A stretch of 64,000 nucleotides of DNA, taken from Bedellia somnulentella (taxonomy: Eukaryota; Arthropoda; Insecta; Lepidoptera; Bedelliidae). The stretch is taken from NCBI GenBank assembly GCA_963576735.1, contig OY755171.1, positions 8,246,001 to 8,310,000 of the forward strand. The letters are read 5' to 3'. The translations under genes and the position numbers were made by a program. Each line of letters begins with the position of its first letter. The first letter of the stretch is position 1. Below the pieces are notes generated by a model. That model was not told the origin of the DNA. It ran no database searches and saw nothing but the letters and a program-made list of their open reading frames with translations. Of the stretch, positions 31,385 through 40,691 are shown piece by piece.

Positions 31385-32455
31385 TAAAAAGATAAATCTT
31401 TGTTTTTTGAACGTCAAATTTTAACTTAATACTAGGTTTACTTCGGATTCGGAAGGTGTTTTGTTGAGAGAAGAACCCGTAAGAAACTCGTCAACACACA
31501 TCTTTTTTTAACTTCCATTACAATTTTGGTGTTAGCCCGGAAACATCCTGCACAGAGCCCTGATGACACCAAGCCACTTCATCATTAATGTAATCATTGA
31601 CATTGTAATAGGCTTTCGAACTAAGATTTCTTTTAACTGCTGCTTTGAATTTTGTTTCTGATAAATTTAAAATGTCCTCAGGTATTTTATTATACATTTT
31701 TACGCATAACCCCATGAAAGATGTATTTACTTTTGACAATCTGTATTTCTGATATTTTATTGTTGTCTCTCAGGTTTCGAATATGTCTGTCACAATTTTT
31801 CACAAAAGAGGCCTGATTCTTTCTTACATACATAATATTTTCATAAATATATTGACATGGCAGCGTCATTATATTTATTGTTTTAAACAATTCCCTCAGG
31901 GAATCTCGGGATCTCAAATTGTATCCTCAAATAGCTCTTATTGCTCTCTTTTGGAGAATAAATATGGAACCAACATCAACTGCTCTGCCCCAGAGTAAAA
32001 TACCGTGAGACATTACACTATGAAAATAGCTGTAATAAACTAATCGAGCTGTCTGTACATCTGTCAAATGTCTTATTTTCCTAACGGCATATGCAGCACT
32101 ACTTAGCCTGCCAGCTAGTGAGCTAATGTGGGGTCCCCATTGGAGCTTGGAGTCCAGAGTTATCCCTAAGAAAACTGTTTCATCCGAAAATACTATCTTT
32201 TCATTATTTAAAATTATTTCGTTATCAACGCACCTAACATTAGGTAATACAAATTTTATGCATTTGGTTTTTTTACCATTCAGTACTAGATTATTGGAAG
32301 CAAACCATGTTTGAATCTGTGAAACCGTGTTATTCACCTAGTCAATATTCTGATTATTTCTTTCAACGTCAAATACTAAAGAAGTATCATCAGCAAATAA
32401 CACTATCTCGGACATTTTCTCGACCATGAACGGCAAATCAGTAATATAAACTGCT
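31385..32455 (-). mobile_element. Jockey-type LINE inserted in the outer LINE
   Basis: Minus-strand reading in the order of transcription: 'YITDLPFMVEKMSEIVLFAD' with DTSLVF (FADD box about 32385-32396), 'IQTWFASNNLVLNGKKTKC', 'VFLGITLDSKLQWGPHISSL', 'YFHSVMSHGILLWG', 'IFILQKRAIRAI', 'IYENIMYVRKN', and 'LYNKIPEDI..L' type end 'CVKMYNKIPEDILNLSETKF'. The last part of the RT and the C-terminal region are intact in pieces. Stops at about 32338, 31927 and a frame change near 31690-31740 inactivate it. The 3' untranslated part (31385-31517) ends in TTTGAAATAAATG. 5' truncation falls inside the RT domain. Confidence 0.8.
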
Positions 32456-32600
32456 AAGTCTCTTCTCACACCCAATGAGCTATACCCCACCATACCCAGT
32501 ACGAATAAAGTAAGGTACATCAAGGGGTAGTAAGGATAAACTCCGTACATTTTCCAATACAAAAATCTAACAAATTTATTTTGTATTTTCTCCAACATAA
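32456..32600 (-). mobile_element. Outer LINE, segment upstream of the jockey insertion
   Basis: Encodes 'MLEKIQNKFVRFLYWKMYGV', then 'SLGVRRDLAVYI'. Its continuation 'ICFNILRGLIHNP' is found across the inserted element at 31375. 5'-truncated at about 32600. 32601-33175 next to it is AT-rich with no recognised content. Confidence 0.75.
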
Positions 32601-33177
32601 GTACTTTTTATGCATAAATTTAAAAAAAAATTGGACTTATGCACTTTTTTTCTTTGTAAGCTATAATATTATATGTTTATTAAAAGGTTTTCAGAGTTTT
32701 TCCTTCACCTTTTAATATTATAATACATTATTGGTAAACTATAAAATCACAACAACAAACTGCTACATGAAAATTATTTTTTTACACTACTAGTGCGATG
32801 TGAAAAGAACTGTTTCAAACGAAACTAACTTTTTTTGGAAACAAAAACAACGGCCTGCCGAGCTCTGTTTCGAATTTTCACTTTTATGAGGAACTTTATC
32901 AATAACGAAGCTCGTGGAAGTAGGTTATCGAGGTAATTAAAACGTAGTATAACGATGATACAAACATGAATATATACAAATCCTGTCCAATGCACTAACC
33001 TAATGACTGCCTTACTTTATGATTTGAAACATGCCTTTTAGAAGAATTCTACAAAAATATAATATAAAATAAACAGTTTTAATGAAATACAATTGGCGAT
33101 CTTTAACTGAAGGCGATCCCTTCCAGGCAATCTTTGCTTGGTACGATCAATAAACTTAAGGTCAACTAAGTAGCTCG

Positions 33178-33300
33178 TACAATTTTATTTTTATTTTATT
33201 TTATTTTAAAATAAACAAATTTTAATTTAAAATTAATCCATAAATAATATAAAATAATAATAATGTACAATACAAAAGAAAACATAGTACTTAGCCATTA
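33178..33300 (-). repeat. A/T-rich LINE 3'-tail-like stretch
   Basis: Plus strand ATTTTATTTTTATTTTATTT followed by 'AAATAATATAAAATAATAAT'. Looks like the complement of a LINE poly(A)-like tail. No coding part. 33300-33760 shows no gene. Confidence 0.3.
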
Positions 33301-33764
33301 TTTCTACTTATTGAGATAAATTATAAGTGTACAAAGTTTTATACTCCTCAGTCTGCGCAATTTTCTAAGAAACATTTAAAAGTGTTAACTATATATTATC
33401 GTCAAGTAAGTTAGCAAATATTAAACTTAGCCTAGATGGTTATGTGCAATGACTCTATGAAAGCATAACGATATCGAAACCGAGTGTAGTCAACAGTTTT
33501 GCACAAATATATGTGTCGTCGCCGAATGAAAGAAAGAAAAATAATTGTTTTATCAAAGGCCATAAAGCTGTCGCATAGATCATTAACGAGTGACTTACTG
33601 CAGTCGGCAGGCACCGGTTTGCCACGATCGAACATTTCTATGAAATTTGTGATATTCTAAGCTAAAAACGACTGGTTCAAAATATTACTTTGTTAAATCC
33701 TACACGTTTTTACTAATCTCGTGTAAACAGGAATGCTGTGTATTAACTATTAATATTTACTTTA

Positions 33765-33846
33765 CAATCTTTTCTCCACTCAACTTCCAAAAGTGGCTGA
33801 GTAATTACTTACTTCGAAACTCTGGCTACCCTTTCTAAGGATTTAT
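33765..33846 (+). mobile_element. SINE B, middle part (split by a LINE)
   Basis: 'CAATCTTTTCTCCACTCAAC', 'AAAAGTGGCTGAG', 'CTCTGGCTACC', then GGATTTAT (33839-33846). It resumes at 34266 with the same GGATTTAT and finishes 'TATAAGTATATATATG' plus TATG repeats to about 34306. 5'-truncated. Confidence 0.85.
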
Positions 33847-34265
33847 CATCATCATCATCATCAGCCTATAGACGTCCACTGCTGGACATAGGTCTTCCCC
33901 AAAGATCTCCACAACGACCGATCCTGTGCTGCCCTCATCCATCGGTTTCCCGCGATCTTGACCAAGTCGCCGGTCCACCTTGTGGGAGGCCTAACCACAC
34001 TGCATCGTCCGGTACGTGGCCGCCACTCCAGAACCTTCGAGCCCCAACGGCCATCAGTTCTGCATGCAATGTGCCCTGCCCATTGCCACTTCAGTTTTGC
34101 AATTCTTCGGGCTATGTCAGTGACTCCGGTTATTTTACGGATCTCCTCGTTGCGGATTTGATCACGTAGTAAAACTCCTAACATAGCCCTCTCCATTGCC
34201 AAGAGACTTTGGGTGGCTTGGAGCCTTCTTATTAGGCTCATTGTTAAAGGCCATGTCTTTGTGAG
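33847..34265 (-). mobile_element. RTE-type LINE 3' fragment with 8-bp TSD
   Basis: Minus-strand open frame ends 'TDIARRIAKLKWQWAGHIAC', 'GRWGSKVLEWRPRTGR', 'RPPTRWTGDLVKIAGNRWM', 'AAQDRSLWRSLGKTYVQQWT', a stop, then a (TGA)n tail (plus strand ATCATCATCATCATC at 33846). The GGATTTAT duplication at 33839-33846 and 34266-34273 proves insertion into the SINE B. The frame is open across the fragment, so this is a fairly recent, heavily 5'-truncated insertion. Confidence 0.9.
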
Positions 34266-34306
34266 GGATTTATAGCTATAAGTATATATATGTATGTATG
34301 TATGTA
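34266..34306 (+). mobile_element. SINE B, 3' end of the split copy
   Basis: GGATTTATAGCTATAAG then alternating TATA/TATG tail; continues the copy at 33765-33846. Confidence 0.8.
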
Positions 34307-34779
34307 AACAGGAATTTGATACTGAATATATTTGTATAGAAACTAACTCTAAATTTCTCATCATAATTAATAATAATAATATAAATTAATCACTTATACA
34401 AATCAGAATCTAGATAGCACGACTCAATCTCAGTTGCTAATCAAACTAAGAAGTTTTAGTGGTACAATACTATAGTATTATATTATCTGCGGTGGTACTT
34501 AAAATATTAGTTTACTAAACACTTGCGCGTCAAAAAGTTAGTAAATTTCACGTTACAGTGCAGAAAAGATGTAGCAAATAACATAATGTTTGCACTCGTT
34601 CATATTAAATATTTATTATATTGTTACTTCAGTTCAGATCTTCATCATTAATGATTTTTTTTTTAAATATCGCTTCCTAGAAATAAGTTCGTATCTTTAT
34701 CGTATTATTAATCTGTATCGCACAACCTTTTAATTTCCATTTTTTATAATTCATCCTAAAAAAATATGTATGTATTGGT

Positions 34780-34903
34780 AGAACACCGTTTAATGTGCAG
34801 ACGATAGACGATGAGGGTTTAAATCCTAGGTCGAGCCTACACCAATTTGTCTTTTTAAGCAACATATGGTTAATTTTTCATGGTTGTTAACGGTGAGGGA
34901 AAG
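34780..34903 (+). mobile_element. SINE A, head part (split)
   Basis: 'GGTAGAACACCG', 'AATCCTAGGTCGAGCCTACACC', 'AATTTGTCTTT', 'CATGGTTGTTAACGGTGAGG'. The body resumes at about 35351 with 'ATCGTGGGGAAATCGACC'. Confidence 0.75.
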
Positions 34904-35165
34904 AAAGAAAGAAAGAAATAACGTTTATTTAGTAAGATTGACACAAGACAATTACATATATTTAAAATAACAATTGTTCATTACCAAAAAGGCCTTGACT
35001 CAGCATTTGTATGACAGAGTATATACTCATCACACGCTGATTTTTCAGTCAAAGCCTTATACACTAATTACATATTAAAAACTAAATACTACTGCTATTT
35101 TACAAATGATCATCAGACACATAATTGATAAAACAAAAAGAAAACATTATATCAAAAATAATGGT
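34904..35165 (-). repeat. Unidentified LINE 3'-UTR-like insert
   Basis: Starts with a (GAAA)n run and 'TAACGTTTATTTAGTAAG', then AT-rich sequence with 'CTTGACTCAGCATTTGTATG'. The layout (short repeats next to AT-rich, non-coding DNA inside a SINE) suggests a truncated LINE 3' end. Not identified. Confidence 0.3.
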
Positions 35166-35312
35166 AAAGAGTAAAGAGCATGTATGAAAAGATTGATGGA
35201 TGTAAACGAAGCTAGAGAGGTTTGTCAGGATCGTACGAAGTGGCGATCAATAGTCTCTGCCTACCCCAATGGGAACTAATGGCGTAAGTATATGTATGTA
35301 TGTATGTATGGT
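35166..35312 (+). mobile_element. RTE-like LINE (40692 family), 3' fragment
   Basis: 'GAGCATGTATGAAAAGATTG', 'GATGTAAACGAAGCTAGAGA', 'CAGGATCGTACGAAGTGGCG', 'TCTCTGCCTACCCCAATGGG', 'GGCGTAAGTATATGTATG' and tail. Nearly identical to 42140-42290. Confidence 0.92.
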
Positions 35313-35350
35313 AAAAACAACAATAGAAAAAACAACATATACAAGAAAAC

Positions 35351-35560
35351 ATCGTGGGGAAATCGACCACAACTTGTACTTAATTATGAGACAGGCGTAT
35401 TCTGACAAAAACGGCGATAGTAACGCTCCCTATCAAGTGAGTATACTGTCCGAGCAAAACGTGGGTACTTTGAACAGTAGATGACAATGTCACGTGTTGT
35501 TGAGAAGTATTAGTACCTCTGCAAACCCCATCGGAGAAATATGACGTGAGCATTAGAGTT
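35351..35560 (+). mobile_element. SINE A, body part (split)
   Basis: 'AAACATCGTGGGGAAATC', 'ACAAAAACGGCGATAG', 'TCAAGTGAGTATACTGTCC', 'AGAAGTATTAGTACCTCTGC', 'GAGAAATATGACGTGAG'. Belongs with the head at 34780-34903. Confidence 0.8.
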
Positions 35561-35661
35561 TGAGTTAAATGTGTTTGTCTATACTTATAATAAATCTGTA
35601 GAGAGGTCAATTCTGTACATGAAATATATTTTCAAAATAACTATCAGGTGGTGATTAGGGA

Positions 35662-35694
35662 TCGATATTGATGCCAAAAATGCAATCAGTAAAA

Positions 35695-35730
<36 letters not shown>

Positions 35731-36553
35731 GGTTTGTATGTGCCTTATGGAAACAAAAACTACTCGACGGATTTTAACGAAACTTGGTACAATTATTCTT
35801 TATACTCCTGGGCAGGTTTTTGTATACTTTCCAGCAGAGTAGTAAAGGGGAATTTGGAAATTTTGGGAAAACGGGAGAAGTTACTCCATTTTTTAAGCTT
35901 CCGTCGCGTGTGCAGCCTTAATGGTTAAACTTACTTAGAAATCATGTGTGATGGAAATTTTCTTCATAAAGTTATCTTTAAAAAAAATCTGAACAGTTTA
36001 TGTCTATCTTTTACGGTTGACTCACAATAACACGTGTAATTCCTGATAGCTTAGCAGTTCGAAACATTCTGATTATATTTGTTTACTCTTACGTTTGTAA
36101 ACCTCTCACTCATCCCTAATTTAAAAAAGTTAACATTATTACCTATTCTATACTACCTAAAAAAAGAATCATAGAAATCGGTAGAGAAACACCGAAATTA
36201 TACATAAAATAAGCCATCGTGCCCGTGACCAAAACCAAATCTTTACTAATTTACATATAACATACTAGATGGCGCCAGTAGTTGCATCCTACATCACGTA
36301 ATGATTTATTTTTTAGATTGTTATAAATACTTCATAGCGTTTTATTCCAAAAATTGCTATTAAACGGAAATACCGAACCGTTCATTAAAGCGCATTCAAA
36401 ATCACCAAACTACACTGTTTAGGGAGTGCTATAAATTTAATAAATTGAAAACATTGCGCTGAATTTCACAATGCTTGAGCAGTGACTGAAGAAAGAAACT
36501 TCAGATATTTAAAAAAACAACGCTACCCGTGCGAAGCTGGGACGATCCACTAG
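35662..36553 (+). mobile_element. Helitron, non-autonomous
   Basis: 5' end A|TCGATATTGATG at 35662, then a (TGTC)n microsatellite (35697-35732), 'CTACTCGACGGATTTTAACG' and other non-coding sequence. The 3' end is CCCGTGCGAAGCTGGG (hairpin), ACGATCCACTAG|T at 36553. About 0.9 kb with no helicase. The insertion between A and T and the CTAG terminus fit. Confidence 0.7.
35697..35732 (+). repeat. (TGTC)n microsatellite
   Basis: About eight tandem TGTC/GTCT units inside the Helitron near its 5' end, a usual place for simple repeats in such elements. Confidence 0.9.
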
Positions 36554-36628
36554 TTTAGAATAAATTTAATTAAGCAATTAAAGAAAAAAATAGTTTAAAA
36601 TACGAGTAACAAGTCTATGTAAAAAATA

Positions 36629-36775
36629 TCCTCCCATACTAATAATAAAAATGGGAATATGAGTTTGTTCTTCTGCCTTTCACGGCAAAACTGGGCTACG
36701 AATGGTAGAATTGTAGAATTGATCATATTTATTCCAGCCTAGTAGTGGCGATGTATGATAAAACTACTCATATGT
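36629..36775 (+). mobile_element. Helitron 5'-end fragment
   Basis: A|TCCTCCCATACTAATAATA, 'AAATGGGAATATGAGTTTG', 'CTTTCACGGCAAAACTGGGC'. No 3' terminus follows; it is cut off where the next SINE B begins. Confidence 0.55.
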
Positions 36776-36779
36776 CTTA

Positions 36780-36990
36780 TCATACACACAGCTAAGGAAT
36801 TAGAAATTCTACAGCCACTTTTGGAATGTTAAGTGGGGAAAATATGGTTAAATAAAGGTTATTGATGATGGGTCTCCAACATCATCGCCCAAACATCCCT
36901 TAAAAGTCCCAATACCGTTAGTCGCCTCTTACGTTCACCCACAGGTAGAAATGGGGTTGTGCTATTCTAAGCCGATACTACACAGCACTA
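36780..36990 (-). mobile_element. SINE B lacking its 3' tail
   Basis: 'AGCTAAGGAATTAGAAATTC' to 'GCCGATACTACACAGC'. The hairpin/TATG tail is missing at the left edge, so it was truncated after insertion. Confidence 0.85.
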
Positions 36991-37389
36991 TCTTATCATA
37001 TGCGTTCCAAAAATGTAAATAATAAAAAAAAAAATTCGTCTGATATCTTCACTTATGATCACTTAAGTATTTCTCGCTAATCATTTTAATTTTAATTGGC
37101 TAGTACCCGAGCTTCTTTTGAAAAAAACTTATATTGAACTTAATGAAAATAGAAAAAATTCAGATAATAAATTACAATTATTACGTCTGATATTAATCCA
37201 ATTAACTCTGTTACAGAAGATTTTTACTTTACTTTTTTTGTGATTCAAGAACCTTATATCAGCTTTGTATTTCGTAAATTAAAAATTTGTTACGAGATCA
37301 AAACAAGATTTTAAAAGAATAAATATTTTATATTATTTTACAAGAATATATTTCTTGGTAGATTATGCTTGAAAAAAAACATACATTTA

Positions 37390-37605
37390 TACTAACGACT
37401 ACTAATTCCTAGCAACGGTAGCTAGAGCTTCAGAATGAGAAACTCCTTGGACACTTTTGGTTTCGTGGAAAAATATTGTAAAATAAAGGTCGTTGGGAGT
37501 CTCCAAACGCATCGCCTGATCACTTAAAAAGCACCAATACCCTTAGTTGCCTCGTATGAACACCGTCGGGAAGAAATGGAGAAGCGCTATTTTAAGTTGA
37601 CACTA
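37390..37605 (-). mobile_element. SINE B, old diverged copy
   Basis: 'GGTAGCTAGAGCTTCAG', 'TCTCCAAACGCATCGCC', 'CCTTAGTTGCCTCGTATG' and 'TTTTAAGTTGACACTA' are the family landmarks, with many substitutions and gaps. Confidence 0.75.
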
Positions 37606-37611
37606 ACATAA

Positions 37612-37867
37612 CATACATACGTACATGCATATACTCACGGCAATAAATGCCTAGAAGGGGTAGCCAGAGCTAAGGAACTAGAAGTTCCTCAGCCACTTTT
37701 GGAAAGTTGAGTCGGGGAAAAGATGGCAAAATAAAGGTTGTTGGTGATGGGTCTCCAACCGCATCGCCCAAAAATCCCTTTAAAGCCCCAATACCGTTAG
37801 TCGCCTCTTACGTACACCCACCGGCAGAAATGGGGTAGTGTTATTCTAAGCCGACACTACACAGCAG
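37612..37867 (-). mobile_element. SINE B, full-length
   Basis: ATACATACGTACATGC tail, 'CTCACGGCAATAAATGCC' through 'GCCGACACTACACAGCAG'. Placed directly behind the older copy at 37390-37605. Confidence 0.93.
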
Positions 37868-38149
37868 CTAACATAACTAACTTAACACAGGTGATTTTTT
37901 TTTATAAAAATCGTTTACCAATTATAGTTAATGTGCAACCTGAAGAAAGGTACCAATTTTTTTACGATTCCTTGTTAATTGATAACTAACTAATAATAGA
38001 ATACAAATGAATTTTTATTAAATTTTATATCTCATTCACGAATTGTCAGAATGCATGTCATTTAAAATCATTAATCAAAATAACCAAATTCCTGGCCAAC
38101 AAATAAAGATCGGATTATAAAGAAAAAGATATTCAGATATTCAGTAATA

Positions 38150-38195
38150 AAGTAGTCAGTCAGTTAGCCAGCGCTCCCGCGCTCCCGTCCGAAGG
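38150..38195 (+). promoter_or_regulatory. Possible first exon / initiator cluster
   Basis: 'TTCAGTAATAAAGTAGTCAG' and 'TCAGTTAGCCAGCGCTC' give several TCAGT initiator matches. 'GCTCCCGCGCTCCCGTCCGAAG|GTAAAA' type sequence ends in a plausible splice donor. GC content rises sharply here. Could be a 5' untranslated exon; no partner exon was found. 37868-38150 and 38196-38485 hold nothing else. Confidence 0.22.
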
Positions 38196-38489
38196 TAAAA
38201 TTAATTTGGATCATTACTCAGGAGAAGAGTCCACAAGAGCCAGAAGCAATGAAAGGGCGGAGGTCCATACGTCACGATCAGTACCTACTCTACCGCTCTC
38301 GGTTTGCATTATCTCTGTTCCACTGAAGTGACTTCTTGAATGAGCGAGTACTGATAATATTTGGTTTAAAACAGTTAAATGAAACTGGATTTTCAGTTTT
38401 CATGTTACATTATTTATACAAACATTATAAAACTGAAGGGTGTGTTGGCTTCATCGCAATAATCTCAGGAACTACCGGTATGCCTATTT

Positions 38490-38892
38490 ATTATAAATCC
38501 AAAAAGAAGCAGCCAGAGTCTCAGTATCTGAAATTGTCTGGGCCCTATTGAGAATTGAGAAACATTGTATATAAAATAAAGAATATAGCTTTTTCTAAGA
38601 CTTTGACGATTGCACGGATTTTCGGATATTTTAATCGCGTGACATGGTTATTTAAAGGCCGACGTTTCGAAAACTTTTTAGTTATCATGGTCACGGGAAG
38701 ACATGTAATAACACGCGATTAAAATATCCGAAAGTCAATAGTTGTTTTAATTATAAAATAGAGAATAGTTGGTGATGTGTCTCCAGCCTCATCGCTCAAC
38801 AATCGTAAAAAAATTCAATACCTTGTGGCTCTAAAGACAACCACGAGAGGATCCATATCCTCCTAGTGCTATGCTAAGCAGAAGCTATAGAT
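38490..38892 (-). mobile_element. SINE B, degenerate, containing a small MITE
   Basis: 3' part 'TATAAATCCAAAAAGAAGC', 'AGCCAGAGTCTCAG' (38490-38545) and 5' part 'GTGATGTGTCTCCAGCC', 'CATATCCTCCTAGTGC' (38770-38890) are separated by about 190 bases that include the palindromic element at 38620-38733. Confidence 0.55.
38620..38733. mobile_element. Small inverted-repeat element (MITE)
   Basis: Two 22-base arms, 38620-38641 and 38712-38733, are exact reverse complements (TTTCGGATATTTTAATCGCG plus two more bases). The 70-base centre contains 'GGCCGACGTTTCGAAAAC'. No coding capacity. Confidence 0.75.
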
Positions 38893-39489
38893 TAGTTTCT
38901 GCCTAGAAACTTCGTTTAATAAAAACGCTTACTACCCTTACGATTGTTAGTCGGTAATAAAACAAATAATAGACAACTTGAGCTCTAACTTTATTTCAAC
39001 TATCACAAAGTTGATCCTTTAATTAAACTTCATGTCTTGACTATAAAGTCATAGTGAATATTCCCGGAACCCTTAATTTTTCCATTACAAATAAGTATTT
39101 CCTATTTCAACGTAGTTAAGGTGTATTTTATAATGGCTTACGGTAAAAGTCATGTTCAGAATACAGAACCTACAGAATAGCTTGCGTTTTTTATTACAAC
39201 ATTTAAAAGTGCAGTGCGGTCGTTGGCGGTACAAAGCCAACATTTCAATACAAACTGGAGGAAACCTCCATTTCAGCTCGTTAAAACTTGTACAGCATCC
39301 GTCAGCAACTTTGCAAACTAACGAACTAAAATAAATAACTTCTTTAATATAACTTTGTTTTCTCCACATGTAAGTCTTTTAATCTTTTCTAACTACCGTT
39401 TATACAAAAATAGAATTGAGTTCTAACGTAATTGTGTTTTCATAAGTAATTAGATTGCGTTACTCAAATCTATTTTGGGAATCGAGTTC

Positions 39490-40080
39490 GAAAGACAGAG
39501 TGGCAGTATCGATTTTGTACTACTAAAACCAAAATTTAGCTGATTGTTATATGTTGAATCATCACAGCTCCTAAATGTCCCCACCGAGGGACCCGAGTAC
39601 TGGTCAGTCACAGTAGATCACTAGTGGGTACTGCCGTGATAGAATCCAGTTTAAATGGCTTAACGTTCCCTCTGACGTATAGAACTATCTCACATTCAAT
39701 CCTTAATTACCTAAGAAAAGTAGAATACTTTCCTCACAGACCAAATAGATTCTTCAGAGGGGTTCAGTCTTTTCTGTATAGGTTGATTGGGCCATAGTCC
39801 ACCACGCTGGCCATGTGCGGTTTACCACTAAGGACTACTACCGCGATAGTAGTTGAAACCGACGGCATTCCCTGCTATTCGAATCATGAGATTATCATGA
39901 CTTTCATTTAATCAGGGGTTTTACTCTGTATTATCCTGACCAACTTGGTTAAATCTTACCAGTTAAATTTGTGTTTACCCCCCAGAAACTCTCGACGTGT
40001 TGGGCCCGAGATCTCAAGATTTGAAGTCTAACCCTAAACCACTGAAACACATTACACAAAGTAATTGTTTAGACGGGCCT
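39490..40080 (-). repeat. Degenerate SINE-like repeat region
   Basis: 'TAGTCCACCACGCTGGCC' (39798) and a box-B-like 'AAGTCTAACCCTAAACCACTG' near 40030 resemble parts of a tRNA-derived lepidopteran repeat known to me, in minus orientation. 'GTGGGTACTGCCGTGATAG' at 39626 is also of SINE type. Too decayed to set limits. 38893-39490 and 40081-40690 contain no recognised gene. Confidence 0.3.
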
Positions 40081-40691
40081 TTAATGTTGTAACTCCAACA
40101 CTATACATTAGACGATAGGGTTAGGGGGAGGTAGAGCGCAGTATATTTAGAAAGGATGAATGTAATAAATATACTTTTTAAGCGTGTACTAACAAATACA
40201 TCAAGCAAAGTTCGTACATTACATTCTTTCATCAATAATTTGCAAGACGATTAAATTTATTAAACTTTAAAGCCAGTTGTTTATGGTGTTGTAATATTTT
40301 ACGTATTGTTGTTAAATTATCTTTGTTTACTCGATATTTTATATTGTCTGTGAAAACAGACACTTACATTTTTTAGCTGAAATGTACTACCGAAAACCAG
40401 ACTTAATTAAATTTTAGTGATTAATTGAAATATAATAACCATGAAAGAAGAGCGAGTATTAAAATGTCAAAAGGCGAAGTAATATACTGGATTACAGCAT
40501 CGCATGGAATTAACAATAAAATTGAAATGAGTGGAAATGTCATGATGGTCTACGTAAGAGTTTCTCGTTACAATAAATCATAAGAGCTTTCGCAAAGGAA
40601 AATATTAATATGAATTCCAGAGACAGTTGAAACTGTAACAAACCAGACTTCATTGTAAAACTTAGTTATCATCAAATGGCTAACAGATATA

